Positions 1 to 5,407 of a DNA stretch of 11,905 nt are shown here, one piece after another. The stretch lies in assembly GCA_900551355.1 (NCBI GenBank), contig URVR01000033.1:1-11905 (forward strand), read 5' to 3'. The DNA is from an uncultured Eubacteriales bacterium (GTDB lineage: Bacteria > Bacillota > Clostridia > Oscillospirales > Oscillospiraceae). A program made the translations under genes and the position numbers. Every line of letters begins with the position of its first letter. Position 1 is the stretch's first letter. The notes under the pieces are model-generated. The model was not told the DNA's origin. It ran no database searches and saw nothing but the letters and a program-made list of their open reading frames with translations.

Positions 1-309
1 AGCAACTGCCTTTGCAGCCTGCATGTGGACATCGAGCCGGGCGACCGCGCCGCAGACTGCGGCGGGATCATGGAGCCGGTGGCGGTGTGGGTGCGCAAGG
101 GCGGCGAGTGGGCCATCATCCACCGCTGCCGCCGCTGCGGCGCCCTCAGCTCCAACCGGTCGGCTGCGGACGACAATCCCATGAAGCTGATGAGCATCGC
201 CCTGCGGCCCCTGTGTGAGCCGCCGTTCCCGCTGGAGCGGATCGAAGAAATGACAGAGCTGATGGGCGGCGACGGCAAGCTGCCGCCTGATACCTCGCAT
301 CGTATGTAA
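1..309 (+). CDS. RNHCP domain zinc-ribbon protein, 5'-truncated by the window edge
   Basis: The open frame runs from base 1 (reading S-N-C-L-C-S-L-H-V-D) to the TAA at 307-309, so the start lies to the left of the window and about 102 residues are visible. The pattern C-x-C-S-L-H-V-D, then P-G-D-R-A-x-x-C-G-G-x-M-E-P, then H-R-C-R-R-C-G, then a D-D-N segment is characteristic of the RNHCP family. These are small, probably zinc-binding proteins whose name comes from an Arg-Asn-His-Cys-Pro motif. That motif would sit just left of base 1, so I cannot confirm it. The family has no established biochemical role that I know of. The cysteine pairs imply a metal-binding ribbon (inference). An in-frame ATG at 25 would leave out the first cysteines of the domain, so it is not the real start. 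The gene converges with the symporter gene on the opposite strand. Confidence 0.8.
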   Translation, partial: SNCLCSLHVDIEPGDRAADCGGIMEPVAVWVRKGGEWAIIHRCRRCGALSSNRSAADDNPMKLMSIALRPLCEPPFPLERIEEMTELMGGDGKLPPDTSHRM

Positions 310-319
310 AAGCGCAGTA

Positions 320-366
320 CAGAAGCCCTCCGTATGACAAAGCATACGGAGGGCTTCTGCGTTTGT
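320..366. terminator. Bidirectional intrinsic terminator between RNHCP gene and symporter gene
   Basis: A perfect 17-bp inverted repeat (320-336 with 343-359) encloses a 6-base loop. It is followed on the + strand by a T-rich stretch (GCGTTTGTATT). It begins 11 bases after the RNHCP stop and lies about 60 bases beyond the stop of the leftward symporter gene, so it probably ends both convergent transcripts. The T tract on the + side is interrupted and the one on the - side is the short TTTT opposite 307-310, so efficiency is uncertain. Confidence 0.75.
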
Positions 367-418
367 ATTACAGAAGAAAAGCACCGTTTAGGGGGCTTCC
401 TTCTGTGGAAAGGCGGGA

Positions 419-1828
419 TCAGACCTTCAGCTTATCGCCCTTGACCTCTTTAAGGCTGGCCAGCACCATACCCGTCAGGGCGAATAGAGCAATGACGTTG
501 GGCAGGACGATGAGGTTGTTGAACATATCCGTCAGCTCCCACACGAAGTCGCTGCCAGAGACGGTGCCCAGGAAGATGAACACCAGCGCGATAACGGTGT
601 AGATGACGCTGCACAGCTTGCTGTTTCTGCGGCCGAACAGATAGTTGGCATTGATCTTGCCGAACAGGTTCCAGCTGAGGATGGTGGAGAAGGCGAAGAA
701 CAGCAGGCAGATGGCCACGAACTTGGCGCCCAGACTGGCGCCTAACACGAAGCCGAAGGCGGTCTGAGCCAGATTGGTCTTGCCGATACCGTCGGGAATG
801 ACGCCGGCAGCCAGAGGGCCGTCCTTGGTGTACAGCGTGCAGATGATGACCAGTGCGTTGAGGGTCAGCACCACAAAGGTGTCGATGAACACACCGATCA
901 TGGCCACCACGCCCTGGTCGTGGGCGTGGGCCACGTTGGCCTGGGCGTGGGCGTGGGGCGTGGAGCCCATACCGGCCTCATTGGAGAATAGGCCGCGCTT
1001 GGCGCCCTGGCTGATGGCGGTCTTGATAGCGTAGCCGAAGCCGCCGCCGATGATAGCCTGAGGCTGGAACGCATACTTGAAGATCATGCCGAAGGTGGCG
1101 GGGACGTACTGGATGCGGGCGATGAGGATCGCCAGACCGCCCAGCAGGAAGATACCGGCCATGATGGGGACCAGCTTCTCCGTCACTGCGGCCAGACGCT
1201 GCACACCGCCCAGGAAGATGACAGCGCAGATGATCACCAGCACGATGCCCATGACCCAGGAGGGAATGCCGAAGGCCGTCTCCATGGTGGAGCCGATAGA
1301 GTTGGACTGTACCATGCAGCCCATGAAACCCAGTGCCAGAATGATGGACACCGCGAAGAAGCCCGCCAGGAACTTGCCGAAGCCGCCCTTGAACGCGGTG
1401 GTGATGTAGTACACGGGGCCGCCCTTGATGTTGCCGTCCGGCTCCACGATGCGGGTCTTCTGGGCCAGTGTGGCCTCCGCGTAGATGGTGGCCATGCCGA
1501 AGAAGGCGATGATCCACATCCAGAAGATGGCGCCGGGGCCGCCGGTGAGGATAGCGCCGGAGGCACCCACGATGTTGCCGGTGCCCACCTGGGCAGCGAT
1601 GGCGGTGGCCAGCGCCTGGAAGGAGGTCATACCGCTCTTCTGTGCGCCGCCGCGGAGGTTCATCTCACCGAAGAACTTCTTCATGCCCTCGCCGAAGCAG
1701 CGTACCTGCACGAAGCGGGTGCGGATGGAGTACCACAGGCCGACGCCCACCAGCAGGAAGATGAGGATGTAATTGCTGAGGTACTCGTTGATCTTGGAAA
1801 CGATAGGGAACAGGGTGGATTCAATCAT
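419..1828 (-). CDS. Sodium:alanine/glycine symporter (AGCS family)
   Basis: This encodes a 469-residue inner-membrane carrier of the alanine or glycine:cation symporter family, which couples uptake of small neutral amino acids to Na+ (or H+). Family signatures visible are GTGNIVG at residues 82-88, GGPGAIFWMW at 96-105, and the segment F-S-N-E-A-G-M-G-S-T-P-H-A-H-A near residue 290. The rest is mostly long hydrophobic stretches consistent with 10-11 membrane segments, and the length is normal for the family. The ATG at 1828 is chosen because AAGGAG lies 9 bases upstream of it; an in-frame extension to 1897 would run through the terminator hairpin and is rejected. The leader contains a glycine riboswitch, which makes glycine (with or without alanine) the likely substrate and gives feedback control by glycine. 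The gene is monocistronic. The family is secure; the exact substrate is inferred from the riboswitch. Confidence 0.93.
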   Translation of the reverse strand: MIESTLFPIVSKINEYLSNYILIFLLVGVGLWYSIRTRFVQVRCFGEGMKKFFGEMNLRGGAQKSGMTSFQALATAIAAQVGTGNIVGASGAILTGGPGAIFWMWIIAFFGMATIYAEATLAQKTRIVEPDGNIKGGPVYYITTAFKGGFGKFLAGFFAVSIILALGFMGCMVQSNSIGSTMETAFGIPSWVMGIVLVIICAVIFLGGVQRLAAVTEKLVPIMAGIFLLGGLAILIARIQYVPATFGMIFKYAFQPQAIIGGGFGYAIKTAISQGAKRGLFSNEAGMGSTPHAHAQANVAHAHDQGVVAMIGVFIDTFVVLTLNALVIICTLYTKDGPLAAGVIPDGIGKTNLAQTAFGFVLGASLGAKFVAICLLFFAFSTILSWNLFGKINANYLFGRRNSKLCSVIYTVIALVFIFLGTVSGSDFVWELTDMFNNLIVLPNVIALFALTGMVLASLKEVKGDKLKV

Positions 1829-1846
1829 GGTTTCTTTCTCCTTACA

Positions 1847-1879
1847 TAAAAATGAGAGCCGCTGCAGGGCAGCGACTCT
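1847..1879 (-). terminator. Leader intrinsic terminator (expression platform of the glycine riboswitch)
   Basis: On the minus strand an 11-bp stem (1879-1869 with 1865-1855, including one G-U pair) closes a 3-base loop and is followed by CATTTTTA. It lies between the aptamer and the AAGGAG ribosome site of the symporter gene, so it would stop transcription before the gene is read. The 5' arm of the stem overlaps the element TTCTCCAGAGT (1885-1875). That element is a perfect 11-nt complement of the aptamer's 5' edge (1993-1983), giving mutually exclusive folds. Confidence 0.8.
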
Positions 1880-1904
1880 GGAGAAGTCAGGGGGCAAGCA
1901 AAAC

Positions 1905-1996
1905 TACTTGTCAGCTCCGTCCTTTTGCCTGAGAGATTCAGCGCAGCCGCGCCTTGCACCTTCGGCACCCAATTGAATGGGATTCTCCAGAGTACC
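1905..1996 (-). promoter_or_regulatory. Glycine riboswitch, single aptamer
   Basis: Read on the minus strand, the region contains the hallmark blocks of a glycine aptamer in the correct order: CTGGAGA (P1 5' side), a short hairpin CCC...GGG, TGCCGAAGGTGCAA, a GC-rich hairpin, then GAATCTCTCAGGCAAAAGG and ACGGAG. Only one full aptamer is visible, unlike the common tandem arrangement. It precedes a terminator hairpin and an AGCS symporter gene, a known target class of glycine riboswitches. Because the P1 5' strand can alternatively pair with the 5' arm of the terminator, glycine binding should free the terminator and turn the gene off, which suits an uptake gene. The OFF direction is inference. 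The aptamer ends are approximate. Confidence 0.9.
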
Positions 1997-2001
1997 CTCC
2001 G

Positions 2002-2025
2002 CGTCCGGTCTGAACATTCCGGACG
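2002..2025 (-). other. Leader hairpin 5' of the glycine aptamer (possible ghost aptamer remnant)
   Basis: A perfect 7-bp stem, CGTCCGG (2002-2008) with CCGGACG (2019-2025), closes a 10-base loop in the transcribed leader, about 6 bases upstream of GGAGGG and the aptamer P1. Single-aptamer glycine riboswitches are known to keep a reduced partner structure, the ghost aptamer, that packs on the functional one. This hairpin sits where a 5' partner would be. The hairpin is seen directly; the ghost-aptamer reading is inference. Confidence 0.45.
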
Positions 2026-2055
2026 ACTCATCGGGTGTATCAAATTGATGGACGT

Positions 2056-2084
2056 ATGTTACCACAGAATGGACAGCTTGGCAA
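2056..2084 (-). promoter_or_regulatory. Sigma-A promoter for the riboswitch-symporter transcript
   Basis: On the minus strand, TTGCCA (2084-2079), a 17-base spacer and TAACAT (2061-2056) match the sigma-A consensus at 5/6 and 4/6. The predicted transcript start is near 2049, giving a leader of about 220 nt that contains the whole riboswitch. The AT-rich tract at 2091-2113 lies at roughly -42 to -64 and could act as an UP element. The predicted start falls in the palindrome ATCAA-A-TTGAT (2039-2049). Confidence 0.75.
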
Positions 2085-2096
2085 CCCCCAATTTCG

Positions 2097-2113
2097 ATTT
2101 TTTTCAAAAAAAT
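2097..2113. repeat. A-T7-C-A7-T perfect palindrome between divergent promoters
   Basis: Eight bases (ATTTTTTT) are mirrored exactly around a single C at 2105. The tract lies between the leftward symporter promoter and the rightward DivIVA-like promoter. In the minus direction it follows a 5-bp hairpin (GCGTC...GACGC, 2134-2116), which makes the pair resemble a weak terminator. Alternatively it is an AT-rich UP element for the symporter promoter. The sequence does not decide between these. Confidence 0.4.
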
Positions 2114-2164
2114 GAGCGTCGGGCCGAAAGACGCCTGACAGCGCCGGTTTTTCACACACATTGC

Positions 2165-2193
2165 TTGTCAAGCGGCGGCGCTTGTGGTATGAT
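2165..2193 (+). promoter_or_regulatory. Sigma-A promoter for the DivIVA-like gene
   Basis: TTGTCA (2165-2170), a 17-base spacer and TATGAT (2188-2193) form a near-consensus sigma-A promoter, 5/6 at each hexamer. Transcription should start near 2200, leaving a short leader of about 24 bases that contains the purine-rich ribosome site GAGAGGGA. It is divergent from the symporter promoter; the two -35 boxes are about 80 bases apart. Confidence 0.8.
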
Positions 2194-2223
2194 GGACAAA
2201 AATCGAGAGAGAGGGACGCGGCT

Positions 2224-2805
2224 ATGGAAACCAGCTTCAAAACGTGCATGTTCGGGGGATTCGACCGGGAGGATGTGATCTCCTTCATTCAGAAAACGGC
2301 GGAGGAGAACCAGACCCGGCTGGACGCGCTGACGGCGGAGAACGAGAAGCTGCTGGCGGAGCAGCAGGCCACGGAGCAGCAGAACCGGGAGCTGTCCGAC
2401 CGTCTGGCGGAGCTGGAAAAACGGCTGGACAACGAGTCCGCCCTGCGCTACCGGGTGCGGGAGCTGTCGGAGAAGCTGGAGGCCGTGCAGCGGGAGAACG
2501 ACGCCCTGCGGGAGCCGGCGGCCCAGTATCAGTCCCTGAAGGAGCACATCGCGGACATTGAGATCAGCGCCCACCGCCGCACGGAGGAGTTCCGCGGCAA
2601 GGCCATCGCGGAGCTGACGCAGCTCATCGGTCAGCAGCGCCAGTGGTGCGCCGAGCAGCGCGGTGCGTACCAGCGCATGGCGGAGGACGTCCTGCAGGAG
2701 CTGCGCCGGGCGGAGCGCCATGTGGAGGAGTGCGACCTTGAGAACTTCGACCAGATGGAGGAGTCCATCCGCCGGCTGGAGGACGCCATCAACAGCGCGG
2801 AATAA
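2224..2805 (+). CDS. DivIVA-like coiled-coil protein
   Basis: This is a 193-residue, highly charged, soluble protein with no signal peptide or membrane segment. The N-terminus (C-M-F-G-G-F-D-R-E-D-V-I-S-F-I-Q-K, residues 8-24) resembles the DivIVA-type N-terminal domain, in which a G-F-x-x-x-D-V core precedes a helical coiled coil. From about residue 22 to 105 the protein is almost all Glu, Gln, Leu, Arg and Asn with heptad character. After a short break, a second helical stretch (about 120-190) ends in acidic heptads. DivIVA-family proteins act at the division site, poles or cell-wall machinery; by analogy this may be a scaffold, but sequence identity to classical DivIVA looks low. The ATG at 2224 is chosen because the promoter ends at 2193 and GAGAGGGA precedes it; the longer frame from 2161 would begin inside the promoter. 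The gene is monocistronic. Confidence 0.7.
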   Translation: METSFKTCMFGGFDREDVISFIQKTAEENQTRLDALTAENEKLLAEQQATEQQNRELSDRLAELEKRLDNESALRYRVRELSEKLEAVQRENDALREPAAQYQSLKEHIADIEISAHRRTEEFRGKAIAELTQLIGQQRQWCAEQRGAYQRMAEDVLQELRRAERHVEECDLENFDQMEESIRRLEDAINSAE

Positions 2806-2823
2806 AAAGCAGAGAACAGAACG

Positions 2824-2858
2824 AAACAGCCCCGCGGCGTATGCCGCGGGGCTGTTTT
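2824..2858. terminator. Bidirectional terminator between DivIVA-like gene and asnA
   Basis: A perfect 15-bp GC-rich inverted repeat (2824-2838 with 2843-2857) has a GTAT loop, an A tract before it and TTTT after it. It sits 18 bases past the DivIVA-like stop and 14 bases past the asnA stop, so it serves both convergent genes. Confidence 0.92.
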
Positions 2859-2871
2859 ATGGAGAAAATAC

Positions 2872-3882
2872 TTACAGCAGCATGACGCCGGCCTTGGCGC
2901 AGCCGTCCACGGTGTCCTTGTCCCACAGGCTGGCCTGCACCTCGCCGATGTGGCAGGTGCCGATCATCAGCATGCACAGACGGCTCTGGCCGATGCCGCC
3001 GCCGATGGTCAGGGGCAGCTGACCGCTGAGCAGCATCTTGTGGAAGGGCAGCTCCCGGCGGTCGTCACAGCCGCGCTTGTGCAGCTGGTAGTCCATGGAG
3101 GCCTCATCCACACGGATACCCATGGAGGAGATCTCAAAGGCACCATCCAGCACGGGGTTGTACATCAGGATATCGCCGTTCAGGGACCAGTCGTCATAGT
3201 CGGGGGCGCGGCCGTCATGGGGCTTGCCGCTGCGCTTCAGGTCGTCGCCGATCTGCATGAGAAACACGGTGTGGTGCTCGCGGCAGATGGCGTTCTCACG
3301 CTCCTTGGGGGTGAAGTCGGGCCAGCGGTCCTCCAGCTCCTGGGTGGTGACGAAGTACACCTCCCGGTCCAGCACGGTGTGCAGGCTGGGGAAGGCGATC
3401 TGCAGGGCGTCGTTGGTCTCCACCACAGCGCCTACGATGGCGCGGACGGTCTGGCGCAGGTACTGCTCATTGCGGTCCTGGCGTTCGATGACCTTTTCCC
3501 AGTCCCACTGATCCACATAGACGGAGTGGAGGTTGTCCACCTCCTCGTCGCGGCGGATGGCGTTCATGTCGGTGAACAGGCCCTTGCCGGGCTTGAAGTC
3601 ATAGCGCTTCAGCGCCAGGCGCTTCCACTTGGCCAGGGAGTGCACCACCTGACCGGTGGCGCCCACATCGGGGATATCAAAGGAAACAGGGCGCTCCACG
3701 CCGTTGAGGTTGTCGTTCAGACCGGAATTCTCCTCCACGAACAGAGGAGCGGAAACCCGGCGCAGATTCAGCGCCTGCCCCAGATTCACCTGAAAATTGC
3801 TCTTGATGAACTCGATAGCCCGCTGCATCTCATAGGTGGACAGCGGCGTCTTGTAGCCGGCAGGGATCGTCAATTTGCTCAT
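2872..3882 (-). CDS. asnA: Aspartate--ammonia ligase (asparagine synthetase A)
   Basis: This is an ammonia-dependent cytosolic enzyme that makes L-asparagine from L-aspartate, NH3 and ATP (releasing AMP and PPi), with a fold related to class II aminoacyl-tRNA synthetases. The 336-residue product is close to the usual 330. Conserved blocks are V-H-S-L-A-K-W-K-R (80-88), L-H-S-V-Y-V-D-Q-W-D-W-E (118-129), R-A-P-D-Y-D-D-W (225-232), L-N-G-D-I-L, F-E-I-S-S-M-G-I-R-V-D, and the C-terminal G-G-G-I-G-Q-S-R-L (294-302). The start at 3882 is supported by AGAGGTG 8 bases upstream. The leader is only about 30 nt, so there is no T-box or other long attenuator; control would have to act at the promoter or on the enzyme. 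The enzyme links nitrogen assimilation to the asparagine pool and is transcribed alone. Confidence 0.97.
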   Translation of the reverse strand: MSKLTIPAGYKTPLSTYEMQRAIEFIKSNFQVNLGQALNLRRVSAPLFVEENSGLNDNLNGVERPVSFDIPDVGATGQVVHSLAKWKRLALKRYDFKPGKGLFTDMNAIRRDEEVDNLHSVYVDQWDWEKVIERQDRNEQYLRQTVRAIVGAVVETNDALQIAFPSLHTVLDREVYFVTTQELEDRWPDFTPKERENAICREHHTVFLMQIGDDLKRSGKPHDGRAPDYDDWSLNGDILMYNPVLDGAFEISSMGIRVDEASMDYQLHKRGCDDRRELPFHKMLLSGQLPLTIGGGIGQSRLCMLMIGTCHIGEVQASLWDKDTVDGCAKAGVMLL

Positions 3883-3918
3883 GCGTGAAACACCTCTCTT
3901 AATAAAAAATATGTTGCC

Positions 3919-3947
3919 ATTATAGGCGCAGAGGCGGTGGATTGCAA
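3919..3947 (-). promoter_or_regulatory. Sigma-A promoter for asnA
   Basis: On the minus strand, TTGCAA (3947-3942), a 17-base spacer and a perfect TATAAT (3924-3919) make a strong promoter starting near 3912, about 30 bases upstream of the asnA ATG. Confidence 0.87.
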
Positions 3948-3989
3948 GTAAAAAATACGCAAAAATATGCGGCGGCGATTCCGATTATT

Positions 3990-4036
3990 TTGTATAAAAA
4001 TGTCCCCCGGCACAGCCGGGGGACATTTTTATACAA
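3990..4036 (-). terminator. Intrinsic terminator downstream of the aminotransferase gene
   Basis: A perfect 22-bp inverted repeat (3990-4011 with 4015-4036) has a 3-base loop. A GC-rich core (TGTCCCCCGGC) is followed by a T5 tract that forms part of the stem base. It starts 16 bases after the aminotransferase stop and insulates that gene from the asnA promoter. The symmetry means it would work in either direction, but only the minus strand has a gene feeding it. Confidence 0.9.
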
Positions 4037-4052
4037 TTTGTCCGCGAACCGC

Positions 4053-5243
4053 TTACTTGAAGGACTCGATCATGGCCTTGAAGGCGGGCAGGCTGCGGCG
4101 GATCATGTCGTTGGACACGCAGTAGCTCAGGCGGAAATAGCCGGGGCAGCCGAAGCCGTCGGCGGGGACCACCAGCAGGTTGTAGCCCAGCTTGGCCTTC
4201 TCGGAGAACTCGTTGGCGTCGCCGTTGGGAGCTTTGACGAACAGGTAGAAGGCACCGTCGGGCTTGGCGCACTCATAGCCCATCTCACGCAGGCTGTTGT
4301 ACAGCAGGTTGCGGTTCTCGTCGTAGGCCACCAGGTCGGGGCGCTCCTCGGCGCACAGCTCGATGACCTTCTGCATCAGCGTGGGGGGGCAGACGTGGCC
4401 CATGATGCGGGCGGCACCGGCGATGGCGGCGTACACCGCGTGGCTGTCCTCAGCGAAGCCGGGAACGTACACATAGCCGATACGCTCGCCGGGCAGGGAC
4501 AGGGACTTGGAATAGGAGTAGCAGACGATGGTGTTCTTGTACAGGCAGGGAATGAAGGGGACCTTCACGCCGCCGTATACCAGCTCACGGTAAGGCTCGT
4601 CGGCGATGATGTAGATGGGATGGCCGTACTCCTTGCTCTTGCGCTCCAGCAGAGCGGCCAGACCCTTCAGCGTCTCCTCGGTGTAGACCACGCCGGAGGG
4701 GTTGTTGGGGGAGTTGATGATGATGGCCTGGGTGTGGGCGGTAATGCGCTCCTCCACAGCGTCCAGATGGATCTGGAAGGCCTTGGTATCGGCGGGGACC
4801 ACCACCAGCTTGCCGCCGTTGGCGGTGACGAAGGGGCGGTACTCGGGGAAGAAGGGAGCCACGGCCATGATCTCGGAATCGCCGTCCACGATGAGGGCCT
4901 TGATGATGGAGATCAGCGCGGGCGCGGCACCGCAGGTGAAGAACAGCTCGCTGGCCTTGACGTCCAGACCGAACCGGGCGGCCAGATCCTTGGCCACGGC
5001 GGCGCGGGCATCCTCAAAGCCGGGGGCCATGGAGTAGCCGTGCAGTTTGATGGAGTCGGTCTCGTCCACGATCTTGTGGATGGACTCGTTCACCTTCTTG
5101 GGAGCGGGAATGCTGGGATTGCCCAGGGAATAGTCATAGACCTTGTCGGCGCCCACCTTGGCGGCCTGCTCCAGACCGTAGGCGAACAGCTGGCGGATGA
5201 CGGAGGGAGCGGTGCCCAGATTGTAGAATTCCTGATTGACCAT
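4053..5243 (-). CDS. PLP-dependent aminotransferase, class I/II
   Basis: A 396-residue cytosolic fold-type I aminotransferase related to aspartate aminotransferases. Visible motifs are the cofactor and substrate loop N-S-P-N-N-P-S-G (177-184), D-E-P-Y (215-218) with the Asp that contacts the pyridine nitrogen, and S-Y-S-K-S-L-S-L-P-G-E-R (243-254) where K246 should be the Schiff-base lysine. A late F-R-L-S-Y segment holds the substrate-carboxylate arginine. Substrate cannot be read from sequence; Asp/2-oxoglutarate is plausible, and alanine, aromatic or other acceptors remain possible. The ATG at 5243 is preceded by GAGGAG at a good distance; the in-frame extension to 5294 lies in the untranslated leader. 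The gene has its own promoter and terminator. It is next to asnA, which consumes aspartate, an association that is suggestive only. Confidence 0.9.
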   Translation of the reverse strand: MVNQEFYNLGTAPSVIRQLFAYGLEQAAKVGADKVYDYSLGNPSIPAPKKVNESIHKIVDETDSIKLHGYSMAPGFEDARAAVAKDLAARFGLDVKASELFFTCGAAPALISIIKALIVDGDSEIMAVAPFFPEYRPFVTANGGKLVVVPADTKAFQIHLDAVEERITAHTQAIIINSPNNPSGVVYTEETLKGLAALLERKSKEYGHPIYIIADEPYRELVYGGVKVPFIPCLYKNTIVCYSYSKSLSLPGERIGYVYVPGFAEDSHAVYAAIAGAARIMGHVCPPTLMQKVIELCAEERPDLVAYDENRNLLYNSLREMGYECAKPDGAFYLFVKAPNGDANEFSEKAKLGYNLLVVPADGFGCPGYFRLSYCVSNDMIRRSLPAFKAMIESFK

Positions 5244-5306
5244 GATATAATCTCCTCTTTTTTGTTGTTGGTGCGCACAAGCGCAGATACACAAAACCCT
5301 GTTTTT

Positions 5307-5334
5307 ATGATACCACGTCCACTGTAATTGTCAA
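5307..5334 (-). promoter_or_regulatory. Sigma-A promoter for the aminotransferase gene
   Basis: On the minus strand, a perfect TTGACA (5334-5329), a 16-base spacer and TATCAT (5312-5307) predict a start near 5300. The resulting leader of about 57 bases contains a small hairpin (TGCGC-TTGT-GCGCA) and the GAGGAG ribosome site. The 5335-5407 stretch between it and the upstream gene holds no clear terminator, so some read-through from the phosphotransacylase gene is possible. Confidence 0.8.
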
Positions 5335-5407
5335 GCAATTATCAATGTCGCGGAGAATTTTTAGCAAAAACGTAATCTGACGAAACAAATCCTTGTGCAA
5401 AGCGCTG

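Noticed and set aside
2002..2049. A hammerhead ribozyme or second full glycine aptamer in the leader (suggested by CCGATGAGTC)
   Set aside because: The required GAAA core and helix arrangement of a hammerhead are missing, and no second GCCGAAGG...CAGGCAAAAGG block set is present.
2950..3888. 312-codon open frame on the + strand opposite asnA, and a similar 316-codon one at 5393-6343 opposite the phosphotransacylase gene
   Set aside because: Both mirror well-conserved genes, have the same low-complexity composition and lack ribosome sites.
3883..3918. T-box or other long attenuator controlling asnA
   Set aside because: The leader from the strong promoter is only about 30 bases, too short for a T-box, and no T-box sequence motif is seen.
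3942..5327. 461-codon open frame on the + strand opposite the aminotransferase gene
   Set aside because: Antisense shadow with Gly/Val/His/Gln-biased composition. It begins inside the asnA promoter and reads through a strong terminator hairpin.
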